A stretch of DNA of 8,543 nucleotides, from positions 1-8,543 of the forward strand of contig JAQXFT010000135.1 in NCBI GenBank assembly GCA_029005335.1, written 5' to 3'. Numbering within the stretch: the stretch's first letter is position 1; the number at the start of each line of letters is the position of its first letter. The position numbers and the translations under genes are program-made. Below the pieces are notes generated by a model that was not told the DNA's origin, ran no database searches, and saw only the letters and a program-made list of their open reading frames with translations. This DNA comes from Oscillospiraceae bacterium. GTDB taxonomy: Bacteria > Bacillota > Clostridia > Oscillospirales > Ruminococcaceae. Shown in pieces: positions 1 through 6,207 of this stretch.

Positions 1-570
1 TGAACCGCATGTAGGACAAGCTTTATTCTCATATTCGCAGAGTTCTTCTTCAGTAATTTTATTTGCCTTGTATGCTCCGACAGCCTCAAACATACTTGAA
101 AGACTTGTTTTCTTACCCTTTACGTGTCCTGCAAGCATAGGTCCACCGCTTACGAATATAGTAGGAATATTAAGTCTTGCGGAAGCCATAAGAAGTCCGG
201 GAACATTCTTGTCACAGTTAGGAATCATTACAAGTGCATCAAAGTGATGTGCAAGAGCCATACATTCAGTTGAATCTGCAATCAAATCACGTGTTACGAG
301 AGAATATTTCATTCCCTTATGTCCCATTGCGATACCGTCGCATACTGCAATAGCGGGGAATACTACAGGAGTACCGCCTCCCATTGCTACGCCGAGCTTT
401 ACGGCTTCAACAATTTTATCTATATTCATATGACCGGGAACTATTTCATTATATGAAGATACGATACCTACGAGAGGGCGGTTCATTTCCTCCTTAGTCA
501 TTCCGAGAGCGTTGAAAAGTGAACGCTGTGAGGACATTTCAGAACCTTCGCAGAAGTAATTTCCACTCAT
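1..570 (-). CDS. ilvD: Dihydroxy-acid dehydratase, N-terminal part (cut by window edge)
   Basis: This gene encodes the enzyme that dehydrates 2,3-dihydroxy-isovalerate and 2,3-dihydroxy-3-methylvalerate to the 2-keto acids that precede valine and isoleucine. It is a cytoplasmic Fe-S enzyme. Only the first 190 residues lie in the window. My translation shows family blocks in order: SYNEIVPGH (about 41-49), CDGIAMGHKGMKYSL, a cluster-ligand segment NCDKNVPG, FVSGGPM, and CPTCGS at the cut, just before the next expected cysteine ligand. PGH in the first block resembles the E. coli type rather than the PCN of many [2Fe-2S] enzymes. The ATG at 570 is chosen because an in-frame stop (TAA) lies at 591-589 and a GAGG ribosome site lies 8 nt upstream (582-579). 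The first 15 residues differ from the usual MRSD...APHR start although the length to RSLF is normal. A strong terminator separates it from ilvC. Confidence 0.95.
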   Translation of the reverse strand, partial: MSGNYFCEGSEMSSQRSLFNALGMTKEEMNRPLVGIVSSYNEIVPGHMNIDKIVEAVKLGVAMGGGTPVVFPAIAVCDGIAMGHKGMKYSLVTRDLIADSTECMALAHHFDALVMIPNCDKNVPGLLMASARLNIPTIFVSGGPMLAGHVKGKKTSLSSMFEAVGAYKANKITEEELCEYENKACPTCGS

Positions 571-590
571 TTTAAAAACCTCATTTCTTT

Positions 591-628
591 AAAAAATCGC
601 TGCTCTCCCGAAAAATCGGGAAAGCAGC
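591..628 (-). terminator. Intrinsic terminator between ilvC and ilvD
   Basis: Read on the minus strand, GCTGCTTTCCCGA (628-616) pairs with TCGGGAGAGCAGC (611-599). This gives 13 pairs including one G-U wobble, with a TTTT loop, and a run of six T (596-591) follows 2 nt later. It lies 48 nt after the ilvC stop and only 20 nt before the ilvD start, with the ilvD ribosome site about 9 nt after the T-run. There is no T-run on the other strand, so it acts on minus-strand transcription only. It should end or attenuate the leuA-ilvBNC message and lower transcription of ilvD. Confidence 0.9.
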
Positions 629-675
629 TTAGTACAGTCCGATTACAGATTACATATGCAAACGGATATTATATA

Positions 676-1713
676 TCAGTTGTTGATGAATTTGTCTTCT
701 TCGTTATTCCAGCTGTAAAGCTTTCTGATTTCTTCGCCGACCTTTTCGGAGGGGTGTTCGGAAGCGAGCTTTCTCATAGCTCTGAAGTGTGCCTGACCGC
801 CTGCCTCTGACATATCGAGGAGAAATTCCTTAGCGAATGAACCGTCCTGAATGTTCTTGAGAATCTGCTTCATAGCCTTCTTTGTATCCTCTGTGATAAT
901 CTTAGGACCTGTGATATAGTCGCCGTATTCAGCAGTATTTGAGATAGAATATCTCATACCGGCAAAACCGCTCTGATAGATGAGGTCAACGATAAGCTTC
1001 ATTTCGTGGATACATTCAAAATAAGCATTTCTCGGGTCATAGCCTGCTTCAACGAGAGTTTCAAAACCAGCCTGCATTAATGCACATACACCGCCACAGA
1101 GTACAGCCTGTTCGCCGAAGAGGTCTGTTTCTGTTTCAGTTCTGAAAGTAGTTTCAAGAACACCTGCTCTTGCACCGCCGATTGCAAGACCATATGCAAG
1201 TGCAAGGTCTTTAGCCTTTCCGGTAGCGTCCTGATGTACAGCTACGAGACACGGAACACCCTTTCCAGCCTGATATTCGCTTCTTACTGTATGACCAGGG
1301 CCTTTAGGAGCAATCATAGTAACGTCAACGTCAGCCGGAGGTACAATCTGACCAAAGTGAATTGCAAAGCCGTGAGCGAACATAAGCATAGCACCTGATT
1401 TAAGGTTAGGAGCAATATCCTTTTTATACATAGCAGCCTGCTTTTCATCATTTATAAGAATCATGATAATATCAGCCTGTTTAGCAGCCTCAGCAGCAGT
1501 AAATACTTCAAAGCCCTGCTTTACAGCCTTATCCCATGACTTTGAACCCTCATAGAGACCGATAATAACTCTGCCGTTTTCGCCGAGTGATTCCTTAGCG
1601 TTGAGAGCGTGTGCATGACCCTGACTTCCGTAGCCGATTACAGCAATAGTCTTGCCGTAAAGTAATGATAAATCGCAATCTTCCTGATAGAAAACTCTTG
1701 CTTTCTGTTCCAT
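676..1713 (-). CDS. ilvC: Ketol-acid reductoisomerase, class I (short form)
   Basis: IlvC converts 2-acetolactate or 2-aceto-2-hydroxybutyrate to the 2,3-dihydroxy acids by Mg-dependent alkyl migration followed by NAD(P)H reduction. The product is 345 residues, the usual class I length. The N-terminal Rossmann domain carries GYGSQGHAHALN at 27-38. The cofactor-selecting loop is YEGSKS at 54-59. Catalytic and metal residues expected from the family are present: H114 in FAHGF, K137 in APKGPGH, D197 and E201 in DLFGEQ, E233 and E237 in ECIHEMK, and S258 in the C-terminal helical domain. The segment ESLGENG before the second strand looks slightly longer than usual. AAAGGAG lies about 10 nt upstream of the ATG. 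It sits 37 bp after ilvN with no signal between them, so it belongs to the ilvB-ilvN transcript. NADPH or NADH preference cannot be settled by eye. Confidence 0.98.
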   Translation of the reverse strand: MEQKARVFYQEDCDLSLLYGKTIAVIGYGSQGHAHALNAKESLGENGRVIIGLYEGSKSWDKAVKQGFEVFTAAEAAKQADIIMILINDEKQAAMYKKDIAPNLKSGAMLMFAHGFAIHFGQIVPPADVDVTMIAPKGPGHTVRSEYQAGKGVPCLVAVHQDATGKAKDLALAYGLAIGGARAGVLETTFRTETETDLFGEQAVLCGGVCALMQAGFETLVEAGYDPRNAYFECIHEMKLIVDLIYQSGFAGMRYSISNTAEYGDYITGPKIITEDTKKAMKQILKNIQDGSFAKEFLLDMSEAGGQAHFRAMRKLASEHPSEKVGEEIRKLYSWNNEEDKFINN

Positions 1714-1750
1714 TTTAAAAGACTCCTTTATATTTGATTAGAAATTTATG

Positions 1751-2245
1751 TTAATTGCTTTTAAGGCAATTACTTCCTCTTTCAAGAGCAACAAGACCTG
1801 TGCGGCACATTTCGATAATGCCGAATGGTTTAAGAAGCTCAATAAAAGCGTTGATTTTGGTAGTTTCACCGGTAAGCTCACAGCAAAGTGAGGTTGTGGA
1901 ATAGTCGATAATCTTTGAACGGAATATATCAACCGCTGCAAGTATATCCTGACGGGTTTCGGGACAGTTCTTAACCTTGATTAAAAGAAGCTCTCTCTGA
2001 ACAGTATCATTTTCAAGAACCTTTGCTTCCTTTACATCATGAAGCTTATAAAGCTGTTTCAGAATCTGTTCCTTGATATAATCATCACCTCTGAAAGTGA
2101 TAGTAATTCTTGAAAATTCACTTGATTCTGTTTCACCGACAGTAAGGCTGTCGATATTAAAGCTGCGTCTTGTGAACATACTTGAAACTCTTGTGAGTAC
2201 GCCTGAAATATTTGATACAAGCACTGCAATTACAAAGCGTTTCAT
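1751..2245 (-). CDS. ilvN: Acetolactate synthase small (regulatory) subunit
   Basis: This is the regulatory subunit of acetolactate (acetohydroxyacid) synthase. It binds the IlvB catalytic subunit, raises its activity and confers feedback inhibition by valine. At 164 residues it matches E. coli IlvH in length. The N-terminal ACT domain (about 1-75) has VLVSNISGVLTRV, with N12 and G15 matching the valine-site residues N11 and G14 of IlvH; N30 in FNIDSLTV matches N29. The C-terminal half (about 80-160, from RELLLIKV to TGLVALERG) is the second ACT-like domain. The start codon overlaps the ilvB stop by one base (TGATG), and a strong GGAGG site lies inside the last ilvB codons, 9 nt upstream. Translational coupling and a matched subunit ratio are likely. 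The conserved valine-site residues suggest it is feedback-sensitive. Confidence 0.97.
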   Translation of the reverse strand: MKRFVIAVLVSNISGVLTRVSSMFTRRSFNIDSLTVGETESSEFSRITITFRGDDYIKEQILKQLYKLHDVKEAKVLENDTVQRELLLIKVKNCPETRQDILAAVDIFRSKIIDYSTTSLCCELTGETTKINAFIELLKPFGIIEMCRTGLVALERGSNCLKSN

Positions 2246-3924
2246 CAGAAATCACCTCCAACCTGTGTAATCATATCATCAATTGAACCTCCGGGCGGAA
2301 GCATTGGAAGTACAAATTCATTGCAGTCAACAGCACAGTCAATAACTACGGGAGCATTTTCAGCGAGTGCCTCAGGGAATATTTTCTCAAGCTCATCAGT
2401 TGTAAAGGCTCTGTAGCCCTTAGCACCGAATGCCTCTGCAAGCTTAACGAAATCTGTTTTTCTTTCAAGAGTAGTGTTGGAATAGTGCTTGTCAAAGAAA
2501 AGTGTCTGCCACTGACGAACCATTCCGAGAACGCCGTTATTCATGATAACAATAACCATAGGAGTATTATTTGTTACAGCAGTTGCAAGCTCATTGAGAT
2601 TCATTCCGAAGCTTCCGTCACCGGTATAGAGTACGACCTTATTGCCTGTTGCAAAGTTAGCACCGATAGCTGCACCCATACCGAATCCCATTGTACCGAG
2701 ACCGCCGCTTGAAATAAATTTTCTTGGCTTGCTGAATTTACATCTCTGGGCAGCCCACATCTGGTGCTGACCAACGTCTGTAGCAACAATAGTATTTTCA
2801 TCGGTATACCTGGTTACTATATCTATTATATTGAAAGGAGTGAGAGCCTTTGAATCCGGATTTACTGTCATATCCTGTTCTTCTTTTTTAAGCTGATTTA
2901 TTCTCTCAGTCCATTCAGGATTCTTCTTTTCCTGAACAAGTTCAATAAGTCTTGCAAGAGCGTCCTTGATATCGCCGTTTATGCCGAGGTATGCCGGAAT
3001 ATTTTTCTGAAGCTCAGCATTGTCAACATCGATATGTATAATTTTTGCATTTTTAGCGAATTTGCTTTTATCTCCGGTAGCTCTGTCGCTGAATCTTGCA
3101 CCGCAGGCTATAATAAGGTCTGCTTCATTTTCAGCTATTGAGGAAGCATAATGACCATGCATACCCTGCATACCGAGGAATCTTTCGTTATCAGTCGGAA
3201 TTGCAGAAATGCCCATCATGCTGCAGCCTATCGGGGAATCTATTTTATCAGCGAATTTCTGAACTTCTTCGGAAGCATTTCCGGCAATAATACCGCCTCC
3301 GCAGTATATATATGGCTTTCCGGATTCTGCAATAAGCTTTGAAGCCTCTTCGAGAAGCTCCTGAGAAGCCTTTTTCATCGGATAGGGTTCTTCAACCGGT
3401 TTGTTTTCAAATTCGCATACACTTTTCTGAACATCTTTAGGAATGTCAATGAGTACAGGGCCTGGTCTGCCTGATTTTGCAATCTTAAATGCAAGACGGA
3501 TAGTATCAGCCAAATCCTCAACTTTTTTTACAATAAAGTTATGCTTGGTAATCGGCATTGTAACGCCTACTATATCGACTTCCTGAAAGCTGTCTCTGCC
3601 TATAAGACTGCAAGGAACATTGCCTGTAATAGCAACCATAGGTACAGAATCAAGGTAAGCTGTTGCTATACCGGTAACAAGATTGGTAGCTCCCGGACCT
3701 GAGGTTGCAAGAACTACTCCGACTTTTCCGGTAGCTCTTGCATAGCCGTCAGCAGCATGGGAAGCACCCTGCTCATGAGCGGTAAGAACGTGTTTTATTC
3801 TGTCCTGATTGAGATAAAGCTCATCAAACAAGTTAATAACCTGACCGCCGGGATAACCGAATATAACATCACAGCCCTGCTCAATCAGAGTTTCAACGAA
3901 AATTTTTGCACCTGAAATCTTCAT
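2245..3924 (-). CDS. ilvB: Acetolactate synthase large (catalytic) subunit
   Basis: IlvB is the thiamine-diphosphate enzyme that condenses two pyruvates to 2-acetolactate, or pyruvate plus 2-ketobutyrate to 2-aceto-2-hydroxybutyrate, the entry step for valine, leucine and isoleucine. The 559 residues cover the full three-domain fold. The N-terminal pyrimidine-binding domain has FGYPGG (22-27) and the catalytic glutamate E51 in AHEQGA. A central domain follows. The C-terminal domain has the ThDP/Mg motif from GDGSFG (435) to MNNG (464), then VRQWQ (469-473). The conserved proline of the inhibitor site is P104 in GNVPCSLIG. The AAGGA ribosome site lies about 11 nt before the ATG. It directly precedes ilvN with a one-base overlap. 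A 145-bp gap with a possible promoter separates it from leuA. Biosynthetic rather than catabolic (AlsS-type) function is inferred from the ilvN and ilvC neighbours. Confidence 0.97.
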   Translation of the reverse strand: MKISGAKIFVETLIEQGCDVIFGYPGGQVINLFDELYLNQDRIKHVLTAHEQGASHAADGYARATGKVGVVLATSGPGATNLVTGIATAYLDSVPMVAITGNVPCSLIGRDSFQEVDIVGVTMPITKHNFIVKKVEDLADTIRLAFKIAKSGRPGPVLIDIPKDVQKSVCEFENKPVEEPYPMKKASQELLEEASKLIAESGKPYIYCGGGIIAGNASEEVQKFADKIDSPIGCSMMGISAIPTDNERFLGMQGMHGHYASSIAENEADLIIACGARFSDRATGDKSKFAKNAKIIHIDVDNAELQKNIPAYLGINGDIKDALARLIELVQEKKNPEWTERINQLKKEEQDMTVNPDSKALTPFNIIDIVTRYTDENTIVATDVGQHQMWAAQRCKFSKPRKFISSGGLGTMGFGMGAAIGANFATGNKVVLYTGDGSFGMNLNELATAVTNNTPMVIVIMNNGVLGMVRQWQTLFFDKHYSNTTLERKTDFVKLAEAFGAKGYRAFTTDELEKIFPEALAENAPVVIDCAVDCNEFVLPMLPPGGSIDDMITQVGGDF

Positions 3925-3987
3925 AACTCAAAAAATCCTTTTCATATTTTTTTATTTTGCCTGACTTTAAAAAATACTCATAACAAT

Positions 3988-4016
3988 ATAATATCACCTT
4001 AATCAGATAAAATCAA
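3988..4016 (-). promoter_or_regulatory. Possible internal promoter upstream of ilvB
   Basis: In the 145-bp gap between leuA and ilvB, the minus strand has TTGATT (4016-4011; 4 of 6 consensus bases), a 17-bp spacer, and TATTAT (3993-3988; 5 of 6). Transcription would start about 55-60 nt before the ilvB ATG. The region is AT-rich, so a chance match is possible. If real, ilvBNC would be partly independent of the T-box that controls leuA. No convincing terminator was found in this gap. Confidence 0.45.
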
Positions 4017-4069
4017 TAACAGCAGATATTTTTAAATCAAAAGTATGCTTTTTTCAACATACAGCAATA

Positions 4070-5737
4070 TTATTTGTTGCTTTTAACCATGATATTTACG
4101 GCACTTATCAGAGCCTTGACAGATGAAGTTACAATATCATTGTCTATACCAGTACCCCAGAAGCTTTTGCCGTTCTTATCGGATATTTCAACATATGAGA
4201 CAGCCTGTGCGTTTGAGCCGTTTTTAAGAGCATGTTCCTCATATTTTTCGATTTTGTAGTAAAGACCGGTATATGATTTTACGGCATTGCTTACGGCGTC
4301 AAGTCTGCCGTTTCCAGAATCAGTAGCAACAGCACTTTTTCCGTTATATATCATTGAAACAGTGGCTTCAATACCGTTTATCTGAACATAATGTGCTTCA
4401 GTAACTTCAAGAGGAGATGTTACATTAACATAGTTATCCATAAAGATTTGATAAACCTCATCAGGGAGAAGCTCCTTGTGTGCCTTGTCGGAAATATCCT
4501 TTACATGATATCCGAATGTTTCCCTCATTTTCTTTGGGAGATTGAAGCCGTATTTAGTTTCGAGGAGATAGCCTATACCGCCTTTTCCTGACTGGCTGTT
4601 AATTCTGATAACATCAGCCTCATATTTTCTTCCGACATCTTCAGGGTCAATAGGAAGATACGGAACAGTCCATTTATCGCAGTTTTTCTCCTCACGCCAT
4701 TTCATACCCTTAGCGATTGCGTCCTGATGCGAACCGCTGAACGCTGCAAATACAAGCTGACCGCTGTATGGCTGTCTTTCATAGACGTGCATTCTTGTAA
4801 CTCGCTGATAAACCTCGGTAATTTCCGGAATATCTGAAAAATCGAGTTCCGGGTCAACTCCCTGAGAGTACATATTCAATGCAAGGGTTATGATATCAAC
4901 ATTTCCTGTTCTCTCACCGTTTCCGAAAAGAGTACCTTCGATTCTGTCCGCACCTGCAAGGAGTCCCATTTCGCTGTCTGCCACGGCACAGCCTCTGTCG
5001 TTGTGGGGGTGGAGAGATACAATAACATTCTCACGGTTATTGATATTTTCGCACATATATTCAACCTGATTTGCATAGACATGGGGCATTGAATGGGAAA
5101 CTGTCACGGGGAGATTCAGAATAACTTTATCTTCCGGAGTCGGATTCCACACATCTATAACAGCGTTGCTTATTTCGAGAGCAAATTCGGGTTCTGTTCC
5201 GGTAAAGCTTTCGGGAGAATATTCAAATCTGAAATTTCCCTCAGTCTGTTCACGGTACTGCTTGCAGAGCTTTGCACCTGAAACGGCAATGTCTATAATT
5301 TCCTGCTTGCTTTTTCTGAAAACCTGTTCACGCTGTGAAACTGAAGTTGAATTATAGAGGTGAACCACTGCATTTTTACAGCCTTTGAGGGCTTCAAAAG
5401 TTTTCTTTATGATATGCTCTCTTGACTGAGTAAGAACCTGTATTGCAACATCATCGGGAATCAAATCTTTTTCAATAAGAGTACGGCAGAAGTCATATTC
5501 TGTTTCGGAAGCTGCCGGAAAGCCTACTTCGATTTCCTTAAAGCCTATTTTCACAAGGAGCTTGAAAAACTCCAGCTTTTCATCGAGGCTCATAGGAGTG
5601 ATAAGAGCCTGATTACCGTCTCTCAAATCCACACTGCACCACATCGGAGCTTTGTCGATATAGGATTTTTCAGCCCATTTCATGGAAGTTGCCGGAGCTT
5701 CAAAATACTGTCTTGTATACTTTTCAAAATTTTTCAT
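4070..5737 (-). CDS. leuA: 2-isopropylmalate synthase, long (fungal/actinobacterial-type) form
   Basis: LeuA condenses acetyl-CoA with 2-ketoisovalerate to give 2-isopropylmalate, the committed step of leucine synthesis. The product is 555 residues. The catalytic TIM barrel (about 30-310) has WCSVDLRDGNQAL, with R39 and metal ligand D40, metal ligands H243 and H245 in HPHNDRG, and FGNGERTGNVD. The start of the barrel and the overall length fit the long LeuA form known from actinobacteria and fungi rather than the E. coli form. The C-terminal part (about 435-550) is the LeuA regulatory domain, where leucine normally inhibits. The ATG at 5737 is chosen because AAAGGA lies about 10 nt upstream and the protein then begins MKNFEKY. 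An in-frame ATG at 5869 would add 44 residues translated from the T-box and its terminator, so it is rejected. Expression is governed by the T-box leader directly upstream. Confidence 0.96.
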   Translation of the reverse strand: MKNFEKYTRQYFEAPATSMKWAEKSYIDKAPMWCSVDLRDGNQALITPMSLDEKLEFFKLLVKIGFKEIEVGFPAASETEYDFCRTLIEKDLIPDDVAIQVLTQSREHIIKKTFEALKGCKNAVVHLYNSTSVSQREQVFRKSKQEIIDIAVSGAKLCKQYREQTEGNFRFEYSPESFTGTEPEFALEISNAVIDVWNPTPEDKVILNLPVTVSHSMPHVYANQVEYMCENINNRENVIVSLHPHNDRGCAVADSEMGLLAGADRIEGTLFGNGERTGNVDIITLALNMYSQGVDPELDFSDIPEITEVYQRVTRMHVYERQPYSGQLVFAAFSGSHQDAIAKGMKWREEKNCDKWTVPYLPIDPEDVGRKYEADVIRINSQSGKGGIGYLLETKYGFNLPKKMRETFGYHVKDISDKAHKELLPDEVYQIFMDNYVNVTSPLEVTEAHYVQINGIEATVSMIYNGKSAVATDSGNGRLDAVSNAVKSYTGLYYKIEKYEEHALKNGSNAQAVSYVEISDKNGKSFWGTGIDNDIVTSSVKALISAVNIMVKSNK

Positions 5738-5792
5738 AACAAAAAATCCTTTCCTTGAAAATTTTATATGCAGACACAGCAGAGGCAGGTAT

Positions 5793-5827
5793 AAAAAAAG
5801 TCTCCTCTGCAATAATGCAAAAGAGAC
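5793..5827 (-). terminator. T-box intrinsic terminator (attenuator) ahead of leuA
   Basis: On the minus strand, GTCTCTTTTGCA (5827-5816) pairs with TGCAGAGGAGAC (5811-5800). This gives 12 pairs including two G-U wobbles, with a TTAT loop, followed at once by seven T (5799-5793). Its 5' arm shares bases 5827-5820 with the antiterminator, so the two structures exclude each other. It should stop transcription about 60 nt before the leuA start when the leader RNA is not bound by uncharged tRNA. Confidence 0.95.
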
Positions 5828-5861
5828 GAAGATTGCAAGATTCTCCGTGGTACCACTCTTT
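5820..5861 (-). promoter_or_regulatory. T-box sequence and antiterminator helix
   Basis: The minus strand carries the T-box core GAGTGGTACCACGG (5858-5845). Two helices flank a seven-base bulge: AAAGAG (5861-5856) pairs with CTCTTT (5825-5820), and ACGGAGA (5848-5842) pairs with TCTTCGT (5832-5826). The bulge between them is TGGTACC (5855-5849). The family-wide rule is that the first four bulge bases (UGGN) pair with the tRNA acceptor end. UGGU here fits a tRNA ending ACCA, that is, discriminator A, which leucine, valine and isoleucine tRNAs share. Confidence 0.95.
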
Positions 5862-6096
5862 ATTGGCACAGATTACTATGCCCACTCATTCGCATCATAA
5901 AAAACATAATGCGTTTCTCTGTAACGGGAGAAACCCGTTCCGACCTAATCGCCCGAAAAAAATTCAAAGCTTTCAGCAGACTGCTCAGGGAGGAGTTATG
6001 GCTGTATATGAATTACTGTCTTTCACCGTGCGACAGCTCTCTGTAAAAACAAGCTACAGCTTTTATTCCCGTCACCGCATTTCAATCTATGCATAT

Positions 6097-6125
6097 ATTA
6101 TATACTGAATTTTTTAAAATGTCAA
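6097..6125 (-). promoter_or_regulatory. Consensus promoter of the leuA-ilvBNC operon
   Basis: The minus strand has TTGACA at 6125-6120, a spacer of exactly 17 bp, and TATAAT at 6102-6097, a perfect match to the sigma-A consensus. The start point should be near A6090, just ahead of Stem I of the T-box. Such a strong basal promoter fits a design where initiation is constant and control is exerted by T-box attenuation. Confidence 0.93.
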
Positions 6126-6144
6126 GGCTTTTTTCAAAAAATTC

Positions 6145-6173
6145 AATACAAATTTAAGATTTTATGCTATAAT
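6145..6173 (+). promoter_or_regulatory. Extended -10 promoter for the dockerin protease gene
   Basis: TATAAT at 6168-6173 is preceded by TG plus one base (6165-6167), forming an extended -10. The -35 at 17 bp spacing is weak, AATACA at 6145-6150 (3 of 6). Transcription would begin near 6180, giving a leader of about 28 nt with the ribosome site. It points away from the leuA promoter, with 19 bp between the two -35 boxes. Confidence 0.75.
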
Positions 6174-6193
6174 GGAAATATAATCAAATACGA

Positions 6194-6199
6194 AGGAGG
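6194..6199 (+). promoter_or_regulatory. Ribosome binding site that decides the protease start
   Basis: AGGAGG lies 8 nt before the ATG at 6208 but only 2 nt before the in-frame ATG at 6202. The spacing favours 6208, which shortens the protein by two residues (Met-Pro) and leaves a start of MNIILK leading straight into a hydrophobic segment. Confidence 0.85.
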
Positions 6200-6207
6200 A
6201 AATGCCA

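Larger units (their letters stand above)
5793..6090 (-). promoter_or_regulatory. T-box riboswitch leader of the leuA operon (probably leucine-responsive)
   Basis: The leader RNA senses uncharged tRNA and switches between terminator and antiterminator. Elements in order on the minus strand: Stem I begins about 6079, with TGC (6079-6077) pairing GCA (5984-5982), a kink-turn-like GGTGA/TGA pair of strands, and GGGA (6070-6067) pairing TCCC (5991-5988). Next comes the specifier loop, then an upper helix GCTGTA (6060-6055) with TACAGC (6006-6001). Distal Stem I has the AG box AGAG (6040-6037), CTGTC pairing GACAG, and the GNUG box GGTG (6027-6024). The Stem IIA/B region has AACGGG (5939-5934) pairing CCCGTT, with the F-box CCGTTA at 5927-5922. 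Stem III is CGCATTAT (5913-5906) with ATGATGCG (5898-5891). Antiterminator and terminator follow. The specifier strand reads CATAACTCC (6000-5992). CTC (leucine) at 5995-5993 is the best candidate because leuA comes first. ATA (5999-5997) is the alternative. Confidence 0.93.

Noticed and set aside
2485..2712. Small plus-strand reading frames inside ilvB and leuA
   Set aside because: They are antisense shadows of well-conserved genes, with no ribosome site or recognisable protein features.
4043..4062. Possible terminator after leuA (GTATG paired with CATAC)
   Set aside because: The stem is only 5 bp with a 10-nt loop and just a short T-run follows, which is too weak to call.
5738..5869. Upstream in-frame ATG that would lengthen LeuA by 44 residues
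   Set aside because: The extension is translated from the T-box core and terminator hairpin, has no homology to LeuA that I recognise, and the ATG at 5737 has a good AAAGGA site.
5881..5890. Second T-box-like piece, GAGTGG at 5887-5882, about 29 nt before the real T-box
   Set aside because: It lacks the following ACC and any antiterminator pairing, so a tandem or decoy T-box is not supported.
5755..6108. Plus-strand open reading frame of 117 codons across the leader region
   Set aside because: It lies antisense to the T-box RNA, has no ribosome site, and its sequence is fully explained by the RNA structure.
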